From Pollenia angustigena (lineage: Eukaryota; Arthropoda; Insecta; Diptera; Polleniidae), in assembly GCA_930367215.1 (NCBI GenBank), contig OV884058.1, positions 200,154,208-200,218,207 of the forward strand: a stretch of 64,000 nucleotides of DNA, given 5' to 3'. Below, in pieces: positions 43,301 through 55,389 of the stretch. The notes beneath the pieces were generated by a model. The model had not been told where the DNA came from, searched no databases, and worked only from the letters and a program-made list of their open reading frames with translations. Each line of letters starts with the position of its first letter. Position 1 is the stretch's first letter. A program made the position numbers and the translations under genes.

Positions 43301-43876
43301 ATGGTAATTAAATTCAAAACTATGTAAAAAATACTTTACAAAGTAAAATTTTAATATTTTGTAATTCTTTGACAGAAAATCTTGATTGTTGCTCTTGTTT
43401 TGGTTGCGAGCGTTTGGGCTAAGCCCGAATCAGGTTACGATTACCAACAGCCTGCCCAATCTGCTCCAGTACAACAGTCTGTGGCTGCCCCTGCACAAAG
43501 CTACATTCCCCCAGCTGCTCCTGCCCCAGCACCTGTACATCATCCAGCTCCCGCCCCAGCTCCTGCCCCAGCTCCTGCCCCAGCTCCTGCCCCAGCTCCT
43601 GCCCCAGCTCCTGCTCCAGCTCCTGCCCCAGCACCTGTACATCACTCAGCTCCAGCCCCTGCACCAGTTCACCACCCTGCTCCAGCCCCTGCCCCAGCAC
43701 CAGTTCATCACCACGCCCCGGCGCCAGCCCCAGCACCAGCCCCAGTTCATCACCCCGCTCCAGCCCCTGCTCCAGTTCATCACCATCCTGCTCCAGCCCC
43801 TGCACCTGCCACTCTCCAAGATGATGGATACAGATACAAAACCGTTCGTCGCGTTGTCTACAGACGCCGTAGTTAA
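43301..43876 (+). CDS. Secreted Ala-Pro-rich cuticle-type protein
   Basis: Exon 1 codes ATG only (43301-43303), the intron 43304-43375 is 72 nt (GTAATT…TTTGACAG), and exon 2 runs 43376-43876. The 167-residue product starts MKILIVALVLVASVWA, a signal peptide with likely cleavage before KPESG. The core (about residues 45-145) is a low-complexity PAPAPA array broken by VHHPAPAP and VHHH blocks. The C-terminus is DDGYRYKTVRRVVYRRRS, a basic motif seen in small fly cuticular proteins that also use YLPP repeats. A structural role in cuticle or another extracellular matrix is inferred; no chitin-binding domain is present. Related by structure to the broken gene at 3540. A poly(A) signal lies 86 nt after the stop. 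Confidence 0.85.
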
Positions 43877-43961
43877 ACTGTTACTCTACCGATAACCATC
43901 CATTTGTTAATTGAATTGTTAAGCTGGTATCAAACTGGCTCTCATTAATGGCGAATTTTGC

Positions 43962-43967
43962 AATAAA
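43962..43967 (+). terminator. Poly(A) signal AATAAA
   Basis: AATAAA in GCAATAAAATTT, 86 nt after the stop of the Ala-Pro gene, followed by a T-rich stretch. Confidence 0.7.
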
Positions 43968-43984
43968 ATTTTATAATTTTTTAT

Positions 43985-45357
43985 AAAAAGAACAAGTGGT
44001 TTTTTTATTCATATCAGCAAAAGTTGATCTTTAGGATAAAAAAAAAATATATTTTTTAAAAGTCAGTACCTATAAGAACTCGTATCGCATTATGGCATTC
44101 CATTATTTATTAATATATATTTGAGGCAAAAAGGAAAAAGTGCTTAAGTTGACTTAAGCAAAATGTACATTTATATGGCACCTTTGTAATGTTTAAAAGT
44201 ACCCATGGACAAAGAAGTCGTAGCAAAATTACTTTTTGCTTGTTTGGTTACAATGAACAATTGGAAAATATTTGTATTCCGTGATCAATGATATTGCAGA
44301 ATTAATTGATCACAATTCTCATCCTTAATTATACTTTTAATACAGCCTGGCTTGTACTCATCTAGCTTATCAGTGCTATGGTTAAGGGTTTGATTCCCGC
44401 CATTGACTCTGGTCTGTTTCATAACTTAACGCAGACTTTAACAATACTTGATAAGTTTAGTTAAAACATAATTTGTAATTGAAACATTTAATAAGTCAGC
44501 ATTAAGTCTGTGTGTTTCATAAAACGTATCGCACTTGATCATAGAAAGAGTATTAACTCAAAATTTACATATTTTTAATTTTTGGAAAAAGTCGACTCGT
44601 AATATTCATATCTACCGATTGTAAAACTATCCTGCTTTTTTGTCTAATTTTTGGTAGGGAAAAGTTTGGTTTAAAAATTATTTTTCATATGTCTTCATTA
44701 AACTTAAATTACATAGATTTCACTGAAAATTTTTAAATTTTGACCTAATACATTCTTTATGATCAAGCATGGTATGATTAATGCACAGGTTGTGGGTTTA
44801 AGAACAGAACCTATTGAAATTGCTTAACATCCCCCGATAATATTCCTTATCCTTAACTACAACGATCAACCAATTAAGAATTTGTGAAATTTATTACTAC
44901 CGCAAGGCAGTGCAGTAAAATAGGAGCAGACAATACTTCAAACTAGTCTGCACGCAGATTAAAAATATGGTTGGGCTTGGTTTTGGCAACTACACTATGT
45001 TAATGGTAGCAATGTATTGTGGTCGTACACAAATAATTGTTATTTTTATTTTATATCAGCAATATTATAGTTACTGTTAACATATCAATGTTGATCGCAA
45101 TTATAAGTTTGAGTATTGTTGATCGGAAAATAATTATTTTTCTAACAACTAAATAATGATAACTTGCAAAACATAATATATTATTCACAATATGCTATTG
45201 AATAGCTGCAACATAATAACTTTCCATACATTTTTCATAATATGTTTAGGATACAATCAAAATATTTTTACCCTAATAATATTTTGTTAGCGCCGATTGT
45301 AATACTATTTTCCATCAGTTGTAACGTTTATTTTACATATGCCTATCAATTTATTTG
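43985..45357. other. No gene; possible tRNA-like fragment
   Basis: AT-rich. Near 44375-44400 GGTTAAGGGTTTGATTCCCG resembles a B-box, but no cloverleaf can be formed. Weak inverted pieces around 44410-44525 (AGACTTWA). Otherwise nothing. Confidence 0.3.
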
Positions 45358-45360
45358 TTA

Positions 45361-45729
45361 AGGCTAGATTACAGTATTATACTTTGTATTAATACATGTC
45401 AAAAACTCAAGTAATATGACAAAGTGTGATAGTGTGAATGCAATGTGTCACGAAAATTACAAGTCTTATGAAAAATGTTTGACATCCCATACGACTTCAT
45501 CGTTTTTTGAAAAATATCTAAACAATAATACTTTTCATTGGATCAGGGTTGCATTTTATTTCATGTGTAAGTGTTTATACTTTGTGTGATGGTGTGATGG
45601 TGTGATGGTGTGAACACAAACTGTCATGTTACATTAGATTTTTTGACAGTCGCAACAAAACTCATTAGATTTCTATCACACAAAGTATTATGGAATACGT
45701 AAGACTTGTGAGATGGTGTAATCTAGGCT
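45361..45729. mobile_element. PIF-like MITE, copy 1
   Basis: 369 bp, ends AGGCTAGATTACA and complementary AGCCTAGATTACA, TTA on both sides (45358-45360, 45730-45732). Contains a short GTGTGATG microsatellite. Inverted relative to the copy at 47592. Confidence 0.8.
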
Positions 45730-46040
45730 TTAGTGAGTGGTTTGTTTAACAATTAAAACAAATTCAAATTAAAAAAAGAAGTCGGAAGAATTTCAATTAA
45801 GAGATGAAAAACACGATTAATACTCACGAACAGAAACAGTTCATTCCTTGTTCTGCAAATGTGGGAATATACGTGGTAATCAATTCATAATTATTTTGTC
45901 TGATAAAAATACCTTCTCGATTCCAATGAATGCATTTTAATTCTTTCGAAAATAATACATTATTTTTTATTATTTATGTAATCAATTTCTCATTTTCCCG
46001 CTGGGAATAAATACAAGTTTTACGTTCCTACCAGGTTATT

Positions 46041-46195
46041 CAAGAATTATAAATTATCAATAACTTTTAATTAATTTCATGTCTTAAAATTCCTTTCTTC
46101 ATAAAAATTAATTTAATGAAAATTAAATAAAAATATTAAAAAAATTGGGATTAAAAACCATGAACAGTTCAATAAAATAACCACTATACTGGCAT
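46041..46195 (+). repeat. Diverged tail of the SINE-like family
   Basis: Matches the tail at 1-166 (ATCAATAACTTTTAATTAAT, then GGGATTAAAAACCATGAACA) with several gaps. The head is missing. Confidence 0.65.
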
Positions 46196-46559
46196 TTCTG
46201 TAAATCAGCGACTTATGATTAATGCTTTGCTTTTTATTTTCAGAATCAAAAATGGATTATTGCCAGAATACATGCAAAGATATTTAGTTTACGTGTCTGA
46301 TGTTCAACCCTATTATTTGCGCAACGAAAATGTTTTCAGATTAAATTTCAGTTCAACCAATTTCTGTCAAAATTTGTTATTTTACAATGGTCTTAAATTA
46401 TTTAATGAAATGCCAGAAAATTTAAAATATGAAAACAATTTTTTTATATTTAAACGTAACATTATTTCATATGTCAAACAAAAGTTTTAATGTTGTAAAA
46501 TCTATTATAATAGTGTTATAAAATTGTACAAATAATAGCATGTATGCTAAATAAAAAAA

Positions 46560-46593
<34 letters not shown>

Positions 46594-46600
46594 AAAACAT
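46196..46600 (+). pseudogene. LINE 3' end, heavily 5' truncated
   Basis: An open frame (46215-46490) reads like the last residues of a LINE RT protein (FRIKNGLLPEYMQRYL…FYNGLKLFNEMPENLK). It ends with a stop, a short 3'UTR with AATAAA and an A-run (46553-46590). 5' truncation is usual for LINE insertion. Clade uncertain (CR1/Jockey-like). Confidence 0.65.
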
Positions 46601-46752
46601 AATTCTAAACAAATATTTTATAATTTGTTTTTGTTTTAAATGTAAGTTAAGCGAACGAAGTCTTCGTTCGAAATCGACGAACAGGCCATTATTTTTTTTA
46701 TAAAACGGTCATTAATAACAATGTAAGATTAATACTTTCACATACTTCTATC

Positions 46753-47424
46753 CAGTGTTCAAAAATAAGCACTAAATATCGTTTCTTAATGTTCGGTTCG
46801 GTAGATTTGTGGAAAACACAAACGCTAATAGTGTTTGTGTAGAAAATCATTAAAAAAATAACGTTTCCGTGTAAGTCATCTTTCGAACACAAAAATATTA
46901 CTGGTTTTATCAAACTCAACAAAAGATGTGAACATTTAATTCCGTTCGGTTTTTTTTTTTTGAAAATCCACAAACTTCATGGCCTGTTCGTCGATTGCGA
47001 ATGAAGACTTCGTTCGCTTAACTAACATGCAAAACAAAAACAACATTTTATATTTTGTTTTTGTTTTAAATGTAATTTAAGCGAACGAAGACTTCATTCG
47101 CTATCGACGAACAGGCCATCAATGTGTTCGGTTCGGCTCATTAATGTTCGTCCCTTTTGGCTGGTAAAAAACCAAACATTTTTTACAAAAACAAAATACA
47201 CACACGAAATAAACATTATAGAACATTAAAATATAATGTTTGTCTACAGTATCACTACAATTGTTCTGTTTTTTAACGAAGAACCGAACATTATATAATG
47301 TTCGGTTTTTTCTTGAAAATAGTTACGAACGGTATTAAGGGTTGTGTATCACTAAAAAAATAGATATCGTTCCTGGGTGTGTGAACCGAACGTTAAATAA
47401 TGTACGGTTTATTTGCGAACACTG
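46753..47424. mobile_element. hAT-like non-autonomous element, 8-bp TSD
   Basis: Ends CAGTGTTCAAAAATAA and complementary CAGTGTTCGCAAATAA with a perfect 8-bp duplication CTTCTATC (46745-46752, 47425-47432). CAGTG ends and 8-bp duplications are diagnostic of hAT. The interior has GTTCGGTTC motifs in both orientations and a nested palindromic MITE. Confidence 0.85.
46979..47119. repeat. Palindromic MITE inside hAT; half copy at 46620-46694
   Basis: Arms start ATGGCCTGTTCGTCGAT and mirror at 47119, about 65 nt each, containing AACGAAGTCTTCGTT-type palindromes. A single arm of the same element lies outside the hAT at 46620-46694, next to the LINE A-run. Confidence 0.7.
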
Positions 47425-47591
47425 CTTCTATCTATTGTAAATATTTTTTTATTTTTCTATCCTCAAAATTTTTAAGTTTTGCATAATTTGCAGTTAGGAC
47501 ATCATAATATGTTTAAAATTATTTTCTAAAATATAAAATATATTTATATATTCAAGTCTAAGCTTTTCTTTATTTAAATATTTCCTAATTA

Positions 47592-47948
47592 AGCCTAGAT
47601 TACACTATCTCACAAGTCTTACGTATTCCATAATACTTTGTGTGATAGAAATCTAATGAGTTTTGTTGCGACTGTCAAAAAATCTAATGTAACATGACAG
47701 TTTGTGTTCACACCATCACACATAGTATAAACACTCACACATGAACAAAAATGCAACCCTGATCCAATGAAAAGTATTATTGTTTAGAAATTTTTCAAAA
47801 AACGATGAAGTCGTATGGGATGTCAAACTTTTTTCATAATACTTGTCATTTTCGTGACACATTGCATTCACACTATCACACTTTGTCATGTTACTTGAGA
47901 TTTTGATATGTATTAATACAAAGTATGTATAATAGTGTAATCTAGCCT
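47592..47948. mobile_element. PIF-like MITE, copy 2, inverted
   Basis: 357 bp, reverse orientation of 45361-45729 and very similar. TTA on both sides (47589-47591, 47949-47951). Confidence 0.8.
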
Positions 47949-47951
47949 TTA

Positions 47952-48664
47952 GTAAATAGGAGCGAATATCTTAACCGCATTGATTTATATCTACTTAAAT
48001 GTCCCTTGGAAAATATTTAAATAGTTTACTTACTGCCTACATCGCCATCTATGTAGTAAAAAATTTATGAAATTGCGAATGGGTTCATTCTTCATGCAGT
48101 TAAATTTGGTTTATATAATCTTCTAAAATGTCTCATTATGAAACTCTTAAGATCGGTCTCTTAATCATTCTGAGTATTTGAAATTAACAAAAATTATCTG
48201 AATCTTTAAATTTCATTCAATTTATTTATTTCCATGTATACAGCAGGCTCATTAACCAGTTTTAAGTGAAGTTTTGTTATTACCGTTACACTTTATATAA
48301 AAAAGTCAGCTAATGATAACATAACTCTAATTGATGAGATTGGGCGCCTGTATGTGTTATTTCCTGGGTCCGAGGAACCGAATATTGCCGTGGAGGAAAT
48401 GCGTGTTGATGTTTCATCTTATTAAAACTACTTATTTAGAACTTTATTTATATGTATATATTTTTGAATTGCGACAATTTTATTAAATTTTTATTAGCCA
48501 TTAAATTTTTTATTGTTTTTGTTAAACATAATTTTAAAAAATTACTTGTAGAGGTCCTTAAGTCCAAGAATGTTCAAAAATGTTAATATATTTATATTTG
48601 TACGCGTTGCTTATAGTTTTGTTAGTCAATAGTTAATAACCGTTCCAAAGACAGTGTATACAAC
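47952..48664. other. No gene seen
   Basis: AT-rich sequence upstream of the CR1-like LINE; it may include its 5' leader but no boundary is visible. Confidence 0.35.
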
Positions 48665-51461
48665 ATGCTTTATCGACAAAAGACAGGCCTTAAAGTCGTA
48701 CATCTAAATGCACAGAGTCTGAATAAGAAAATTGATGAATTCCGATATTTATTTGCATTTGCTTGAATTGAGATTATATGTGTGTCAGAAACTTGGTTTC
48801 CTTTGGATATTTGTGATTCTGTTCAATCTAACAGGCTTCACACTTTTTCGATGTGATAGAAGAAAATTAGTTGATGGGGTTGAGAAAAAAGCAAAAGGAG
48901 GTGGAGTAGCAATTTATGTGCGAAATGGTATAAATTGTGTTGAGAAATTAAGTTAATAGTGAAGTTGAATATTTATTTCCCGAAGTTTTCAGTCAAGATA
49001 AGAAGAAAATTTTGGTTTGCAGTGCGTATAGACCACATCGTCAAATAAATGTTGATACATTCATTAGTAGTTTAGAGAACATCACTGTATCATATGATCA
49101 CATTATCAATATTGGCGACCTTAACAACAATTTATTTGATGATAATCCTCTAATTGAACCAATGCGTATATTAAACCTGTTTCCTGTTAATACTAAAATA
49201 TAATAGTTTAATAGATCTAGTGTTTGTCAACCACAAATCAAAGGCTCTTCTCTATGATCAGCTTTCAGCACCTGTTTTTTCGAAACACGACATTATATTC
49301 TTGACATATGATTATTTTATGAATAGTCAGGACACTCTTATTAACTATCGTGATTTCCGTAAAATTGATAACCCTTTGTTAAATCAACTCATTGAAAATA
49401 TACACTGGAGTCATATTTATTAATTGGACAATGTGAATGATCGATTGACTTTTATTGAGAACAATGTCAACAACGTATTTGAGTTCTGTGTTCCCATGAA
49501 AACTTAAATAATAAAAGCTAATCAGCAGCCTTGGTTTAATTCGCAAATCAAACAACTAATTAAAGAAAGAGATGCTGCTTATGGCAGGTGGAAAAGGTTT
49601 AAAACTGATGAACTTCAAACTATTCTTAAATCTTCTAGAAGAGATGTCGTAAAACATATTCAGCAGGCAAAATCATCTTTTTATCAAAGAAAGTTCTCCT
49701 CGGCTATTGAAAGCAAAACTAAATGGAAGGAAATTTGGAACATTGGAATAGGGCAGAAACGCACTTTTACTAGTAATCAGCTCGTTGATGTAAATACGCT
49801 TAACACCAAGTTTGTAAATGTTAATATCCCACTACCGACCCAAAATATTTATGATGACATCTGCAGTGCATCTATTGAAAATTGTTTCAGCTTTCGTTGT
49901 GTTGATCAATGTGATGTACTTGAGATTTTTCGGTCCATCAAATCAAATGCAGTTGGCATGGACGGTATAAATCCTACTTTTATAAAAGCGATAATTCCGA
50001 AGATATTGCCTTACTTCACCCATCTGTTCAACTCTATTTTAACAATATCAATATTTCCAGATGGATGGAAGGTGCCTAAAGTTCATCCAATTCTCAAGCC
50101 TAGCAATGATTACCGACCGATAGCAATTCTTCCTTATTTATCAAAAGTGTTGGAAAATATAATGTGCAGACAAATGAATCAATACTTGAGCCAAAAAAAA
50201 CCACCTACTATGTGATCGACAAGCCGGCTTTGTAAAGCAATAAGTTGTATCACAGCACTTGCAGACGTTGTTGAGGACCTCGAGTCTCGATCAAAATATG
50301 ATATCCTTTCTTATTCTTCTAGACCATAGCAAAGCATTTGACACAGTTGTCCATCCAATCTTAATAAAGAAACTCGAAAAACTGTTCTATTTTTCAAACT
50401 CCGCATGTAACTAACTATCTTCATACCTTACTAACAGATCCCAAGTCGTACAATTAAAAGGAAAATTGTCCAGCCCGCTTGATGTCCACAAGGATCAATT
50501 CTTGGGCCCCTCCAATTTTGTGTGTACATAAAGGATTTACCAGAAATAACGATTAACACCAAAGTACACATGTATGCAGATGATGTACAACTTTATACCA
50601 GTACCAATGTCGCTGACATTCAATCATGTGTAAATAAAATTAACACTGATTTAAATCACATCAACAACTGGGCTAATGACAATGGTTAACTCATTAATCC
50701 TTCGAAATCCAATTGTATTTTTCTTTCAAAAAGTAAAACAACATTAGATTATCATTTTCAAATTAAGATAAACAACAACATTTTTTATTTTTCGAATTTA
50801 TTCTATGAGCTAATTTAAGGAATAGAACTATTAAAAAAAAAGCTTTATAAGATAAACAACAACATAATACATTTCGTAGATTTTTCAAAAAATCTGGGAG
50901 TTACATTTAATAATGAACTTACTTGGTCAACCCATATCAACACTGTTGTAGGGAGAGTTTATGGTATGCTACGTAATCTGTGGGCAGTCAAATTTTCAAC
51001 ACCTTTTAACATTCGAATTTTGTTAGCAAAAACCTACCTTATTCCAGTGCTTTTATACGGATGCGAAATTTTCGCTATAGAAATAGTGCTGATCTCAAAA
51101 AACTCATGTTGCCTACAATAATATTGCAAGATACATCTTCGCTAAAGGACGCCGCGAACTCATATCATTGTTTTCATACCGGATATATGGGATGAGTGTT
51201 GTAAATCTTCTTAAATTTAAATGCCTTATACTGCTACATAAAGTAATAACTCAAAAACAACCAATATATCTATTCAGAAGAATTCAATTAGCAAGATCGA
51301 GTCGTGGTAAGAAAATAATTCAACAACGATTTCAAAGTCCTTTGTCAGAACGTCACTTTTTTATTTATTCCACTCGTCTTTGGAACAAAATTCCAGATAA
51401 TATGCAGCTAATAGGCAGCGCAAACTTGTTTAAAAAGGAGCTATTAAATCACTTTTGTTAA
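48665..51461 (+). pseudogene. CR1-like LINE: endonuclease and reverse transcriptase
   Basis: Begins MLYRQKTGLKVVHLNAQSL; endonuclease motifs CVSETW, GGGVAIYVRNGI and NIGDLNNN follow. RT has GMDGINPTFIK, DYRPIAILPYLSKVLE, LLDHSKAFDTV, MYADDVQLYT, NWANDNG and LGVTFNNELTWSTHI; the C-terminus ends SANLFKKELLNHFC at 51461. The reading is broken many times by stops and shifts. A 67-bp piece (50782-50848) is inserted. The order EN-RT without RNase H and the FKKxLxxxL end fit CR1. No ORF1 is recognised upstream. Confidence 0.8.
50765..50865. repeat. 67-bp insertion flanked by 17-bp direct repeats
   Basis: AAGATAAACAACAACAT at 50765-50781 and again at 50849-50865 encloses 67 bp with an A-run, inside the CR1 RT coding. 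It looks like a target duplication of a tiny retroposed fragment. Confidence 0.6.
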
Positions 51462-51749
51462 ACTTAAATATGCTAACTAAAATTGTTTTGTTTTAAATTT
51501 GAATATGTTAATTAATTCATTTTTTCTCTGCGCTTTTTTTGTAATTGTATATTATACTACTATTAATTTTAATTTTTGTTTGATTTTCATTCACAAAATA
51601 ATAATGCTTTTTTAGTTTGATAATTATTAATCATAACTATTTAAATTATTGAATTTCTTTTGTTTGGCCAAGTGAATTGATATTATAGATTTTGTTGTTT
51701 TTAAGCTACTAAGGCCTAAAATTTCTTTTTAATTAAAAACACATTTTTT

Positions 51750-51788
51750 CCCCAACGTTACGTCGGTATATGCCGACATCTTCAGGGG
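51750..51788 (-). ncRNA. Decayed hammerhead-like motif
   Basis: On the minus strand: CCCC/GGGG stem I, altered box CTGAAGAT, stem II GTCGG/CCGAC, GTAA in place of GAAA, palindromic ACGT, cleavage-type GUU. Core changes imply loss of activity. Confidence 0.4.
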
Positions 51789-52078
51789 TAGTCTATTTAT
51801 TAAAAATAGACATTAATAAAACAGAAAACATTTTCAAAAGCATATATAACTTACAATATTTTATGTTATTTACATTAAAATTATTTTTTTTAAATTTTTA
51901 AATAAAAATTAAACTTTTTTAAATTTAATTTTACTAATTTCTTAATTTATGGCAACTATGTAACTGGCATAAATATTATTTGTGTCTTCCTTTACGTTCA
52001 TTGTTTTCGTAATGTTTTTTTGAATATGCAAGCTTTCTTTTTAACATCTTTTTCTTTCTAACATTTCAAAGTCTAATG

Positions 52079-52213
52079 CTGGGTACACACTATGCAACGT
52101 ATTTACGCAATCTAGTGAATTAAAATCATTTTCATTCATTCCAGATTGCATCAGCATCAAAATGCTTTGTTATTTTGAGATTGCATTGATGTAGATTGCA
52201 CTGTGTGTACCAG
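52079..52213. mobile_element. Short MITE with CTGGGTACACAC ends
   Basis: Ends CTGGGTACACACTATGCAA and complementary CTGGTACACACAGTGCAA, 135 bp. TSD unclear. Confidence 0.5.
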
Positions 52214-52798
52214 AGAACTGCTTTGTGCAATTGTAGAAAAATCGCATTACATCAACAGCAACAAATACACTCACTTGCGGTCATACAATCAAACTTGCGC
52301 AACCGCAAATATTCGCTGCTGGTTTGCAGTCATTCAAATAATGCACATCGTGCTTTGATATTTATACAATCGTTAGCTTCGTTTTTTAATAAAGATATTT
52401 GTGTGTTCGGTGCGACAATGATTGTTTTGGTAAAAAAAAAATACAAACAAAAAAGCCAGAAATCAAGCAATCATTGCTCATCTATTCATTCCGCATTAAC
52501 TATGTACAAGAAAAAAAAATTGAAATGAAACTAAACGCAAACATGTAGTTACATACAAACTATTTCCATAGAAACAGAATTTTTTTTTCACTTTTAAAAA
52601 GTACAGTAGTTCTGTATGTAGGTACAATGTATTCTTGTTATTGTTGTTTTTATTGTTGTTTATTTTAACAAAGCACCTCTTCGATTGGTTTATTGTTTTT
52701 ATTGTTGTTAATGGTAAAAAAGCGTCTCATCGAGTGGACAATGACTACTTGAATGCAAAAGTATAAGAATGTGTTCCTTTGAATTTACACATTTGTGT

Positions 52799-53235
52799 TA
52801 TCCCTACAGATAATATTGGACTTGGTGGTCCATTGTGGCTTAAATGGACTATTTACAACATGGTCCAATCTACTGTAGTATGGACCATGTAATAAAAAAT
52901 TTACATGCAGTGCTGCCAACAACTGTATGAAAAAAGGTAAAAAAAATTCAAAATACCAAGTAAATATATTTAATAATAGCAATAATAGACTACAATACCA
53001 TTAAAGGCGATTAGTAAAAAATGAAAAATGTACTTTTAAAACTAAACCACTTTAGTACTCCATGGAGTAGTTTAGGGACTACTTCGGTGGGTTATATGGT
53101 CCCCTCCTAGGACATCGTAATGTTAAATGGACCACCTTTTACCCATATATTTGGAGTAGTTTTGGAGTACTCCTACTCCTTTACGGACTACTCTTTACAT
53201 GCATGTATGGACTAGTCTCGTTATCTGCAGGGATA
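52799..53235. mobile_element. TIR element with TGGACTAGT/GGAGTAGT motifs
   Basis: Ends TATCCCTACAGATAA and complementary TATCCCTGCAGATAA. The interior repeats TGGACYA, GGAGTAGT and GGTCCA motifs in both orientations. About 437 bp, non-coding. TA may be the target duplication. Confidence 0.6.
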
Positions 53236-53649
53236 TTGCGTGCGCAACAAAAATGCAAAAAAAGTACTTTCAATAACAAATGAATACATGCAAAAATCAA
53301 ATGTGAACGAAACGATGTAAATATTACCAACGTTGAGCTTTGTTTTGCAAGCAAAGATTGAATGTAAATTTAAGCGTATGAATAAATCAAGAAAAATAGT
53401 GATTTTGCAGTTCTCTGGTTCAGATATACCTTTCAATATTTAGTTTATTGGCATAATTATCTTTCTGTTCACATATACAGTATTTTTTCGTTTAGCTGCA
53501 TTTCACTTAACTGCACAAAATACAAATAATTGTGTATGAAGGCTAAATATTGTTAGAAAAAAAATCTTGTACGTGCATTTTGCTTAAGTGCATATTTTGG
53601 ATAACAGCATTCGATTTTTGGTCAACAATTTTTATTTTTAATACAAAAA

Positions 53650-53946
53650 GTAATTTCAATTTTTGGGAATACAAAATTTTAATTTCAAAAGATTTTGTTA
53701 TTCGTGCTTAATTCCCAGTTTTTATTCTTGACAAAAACACTTGAAATATCTTTAGCTTTTCTAAAATCTTTATGGATGAAGTTTCCTGATGATCTGGCCT
53801 AAGCAACCAGTGAAATGCGCATAGGAATAGCATATCCCATCAACAATAAATTTCAAGTGTTTTTGTCAAGAATAAAAACTGGGAATTAAGCACGAATAAC
53901 AAAATATTTGAAATTAAAATTTTTTATTCCCAAAAATTGAAATTAC
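53650..53946. repeat. Long inverted repeat enclosing a hammerhead motif
   Basis: Arms 53650-53748 and 53850-53946 are about 97 nt and nearly perfect inverted copies (TTCGTGCTTAATTCCCAG is easy to spot). The 100-nt loop carries the hammerhead motif at 53781-53829. Confidence 0.85.
53781..53829 (+). ncRNA. Type-I hammerhead ribozyme candidate, core intact
   Basis: The box CTGATGA (53786-53792) and GAAA (53812-53815) are exact. Stem II is CTGG/CCAG with one U-U mismatch at its base. Stem III is the palindrome ATGCGCAT, then AUA at the cleavage position, then GGAAT pairing with GTTTC before the box (stem I). Such minimal stem III designs act as dimers and occur in Penelope-like and retrozyme-type retroelements. 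Activity is inferred only. Confidence 0.65.
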
Positions 53947-54189
53947 TTTTTGATAAAACCGGCAAGTGCACGGCCCACTGTGGCTGAAAATTGAATTTCA
54001 TCGGCCAAAAGTCCAATTTTTTGTCATCGCCGATTTTAAAAATTTTAATGCCATTCGATAGCAAACATATTTGAACTAAGGTATCCAAAAAACTAGATTA
54101 AAATATTGATAATTGTGGCTGTGGCATGCTGCTGGAAACAAATAGTTTATGTTGTTTTAGAAAAAAATTAATTTTTGTAAATTTGATCA

Positions 54190-55290
54190 GAACTAAATTA
54201 TGATTTCTCGCAAACCGTTATCAATAATGGGTCGAAATTTTGTTTGTTATATTAGTGGGATAGTAGTCTTTAAAAAGTGGTTCATTACATCACTGTATCA
54301 TTTATACCTGATGTGTTATTAAATGTTTCCCCAGGTTCTATATTTTAGTTAAATCCGAATTTTAGAGGAGTAGAACTTGTTAGGGTCAAAGTAGGTTAAA
54401 GAGATTTTAGTACCATCAGAAAGCTGAAAGTGTCCTCTTTAACCCCATATATACTTGTTCAACTGTTTGGAACTGTCTGTTGAACACTTTTTTCATTTTG
54501 ATGAAATTACTCGCAAAATTTTTTTTGCTTTTTTTATTTAAGCGGCTCATATGACTGAAATATAACACAATGTTTTACTAACGTTTTGTTTTAAAAAATT
54601 ATTTTGCTTCTTATGAACGGCTAAACATATTTGAATGAAATTTTAAACTGTCATGGCCGGGTTGCTTTTAAGTTGAATTGAAAGAACACGGGTCGATGGA
54701 GGGTCGGGAGAGTGACTTGCGGACCTCTAAAATTGGAAACCTCGGAAATTCAAACTTTTAAAAAATTCACCAAAAATATATTTATGGATTGCAAAAAAAT
54801 TAAACTTTAGCTGAGTTACAAAAAATATGTTTAAAGGTTTAGGTTATCTCTTTTGCCTTTGGATATATTCGGATAAAACGGATTTTTTGGCTTGATTTTT
54901 CTTTTCTTATGTTTTATGTCAAACTGTTATCAATAGTGGGTTCAACATTTTTTATATTGGTAGTAAAGCAGTCTTCAAACAATGTTATGTTGTATTACTG
55001 TACCGATTATACCTGCTGTGTTATTAAATATTTTTTCAGGTTCTGTATTTTAGTCAAATTGAAGTTAAGAAGAATAGAATTTATGAGGGCCAAAAGGGGT
55101 TAGAGAGATTTTACTAGCTGTAAGAAGGTGAAAGTATTCACTTTAAACCCATATGCACTTTTGCACCTGTTTGTACAAGCCTTTAGAACCCATTTTTATA
55201 GTTTGTGTAAAATTATTCGCATCATTTCTTTTGCTCTTTTTATTTTACCTATTCATATGACTGAAATATAAGTGTACCAAGCCAAGTTGT
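54190..55290 (+). repeat. Tandem duplication with 706-bp period
   Basis: 54190-54565 and 54900-55270 are diverged direct copies; the landmark CATATGACTGAAATATAA is at 54548 and 55254. Many point differences indicate an old duplication. Confidence 0.75.
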
Positions 55291-55389
55291 GCTAGGTATT
55301 TTATATTATATAATTACCAATACCTGTGGGATTTTAAGCGTATCCTACTTTAGCCCAATTTAGTTTTTTATTCTACCATTAGAATTAGA

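Noticed and set aside
43386..43895. Leucine/glutamine-rich overlapping frame and two minus-strand frames over the Ala-Pro gene
   Set aside because: They are by-products of the CCAGCTCCTGCC repeat; only the frame joined to the ATG exon has a signal peptide and the GYRYKTVRR end.
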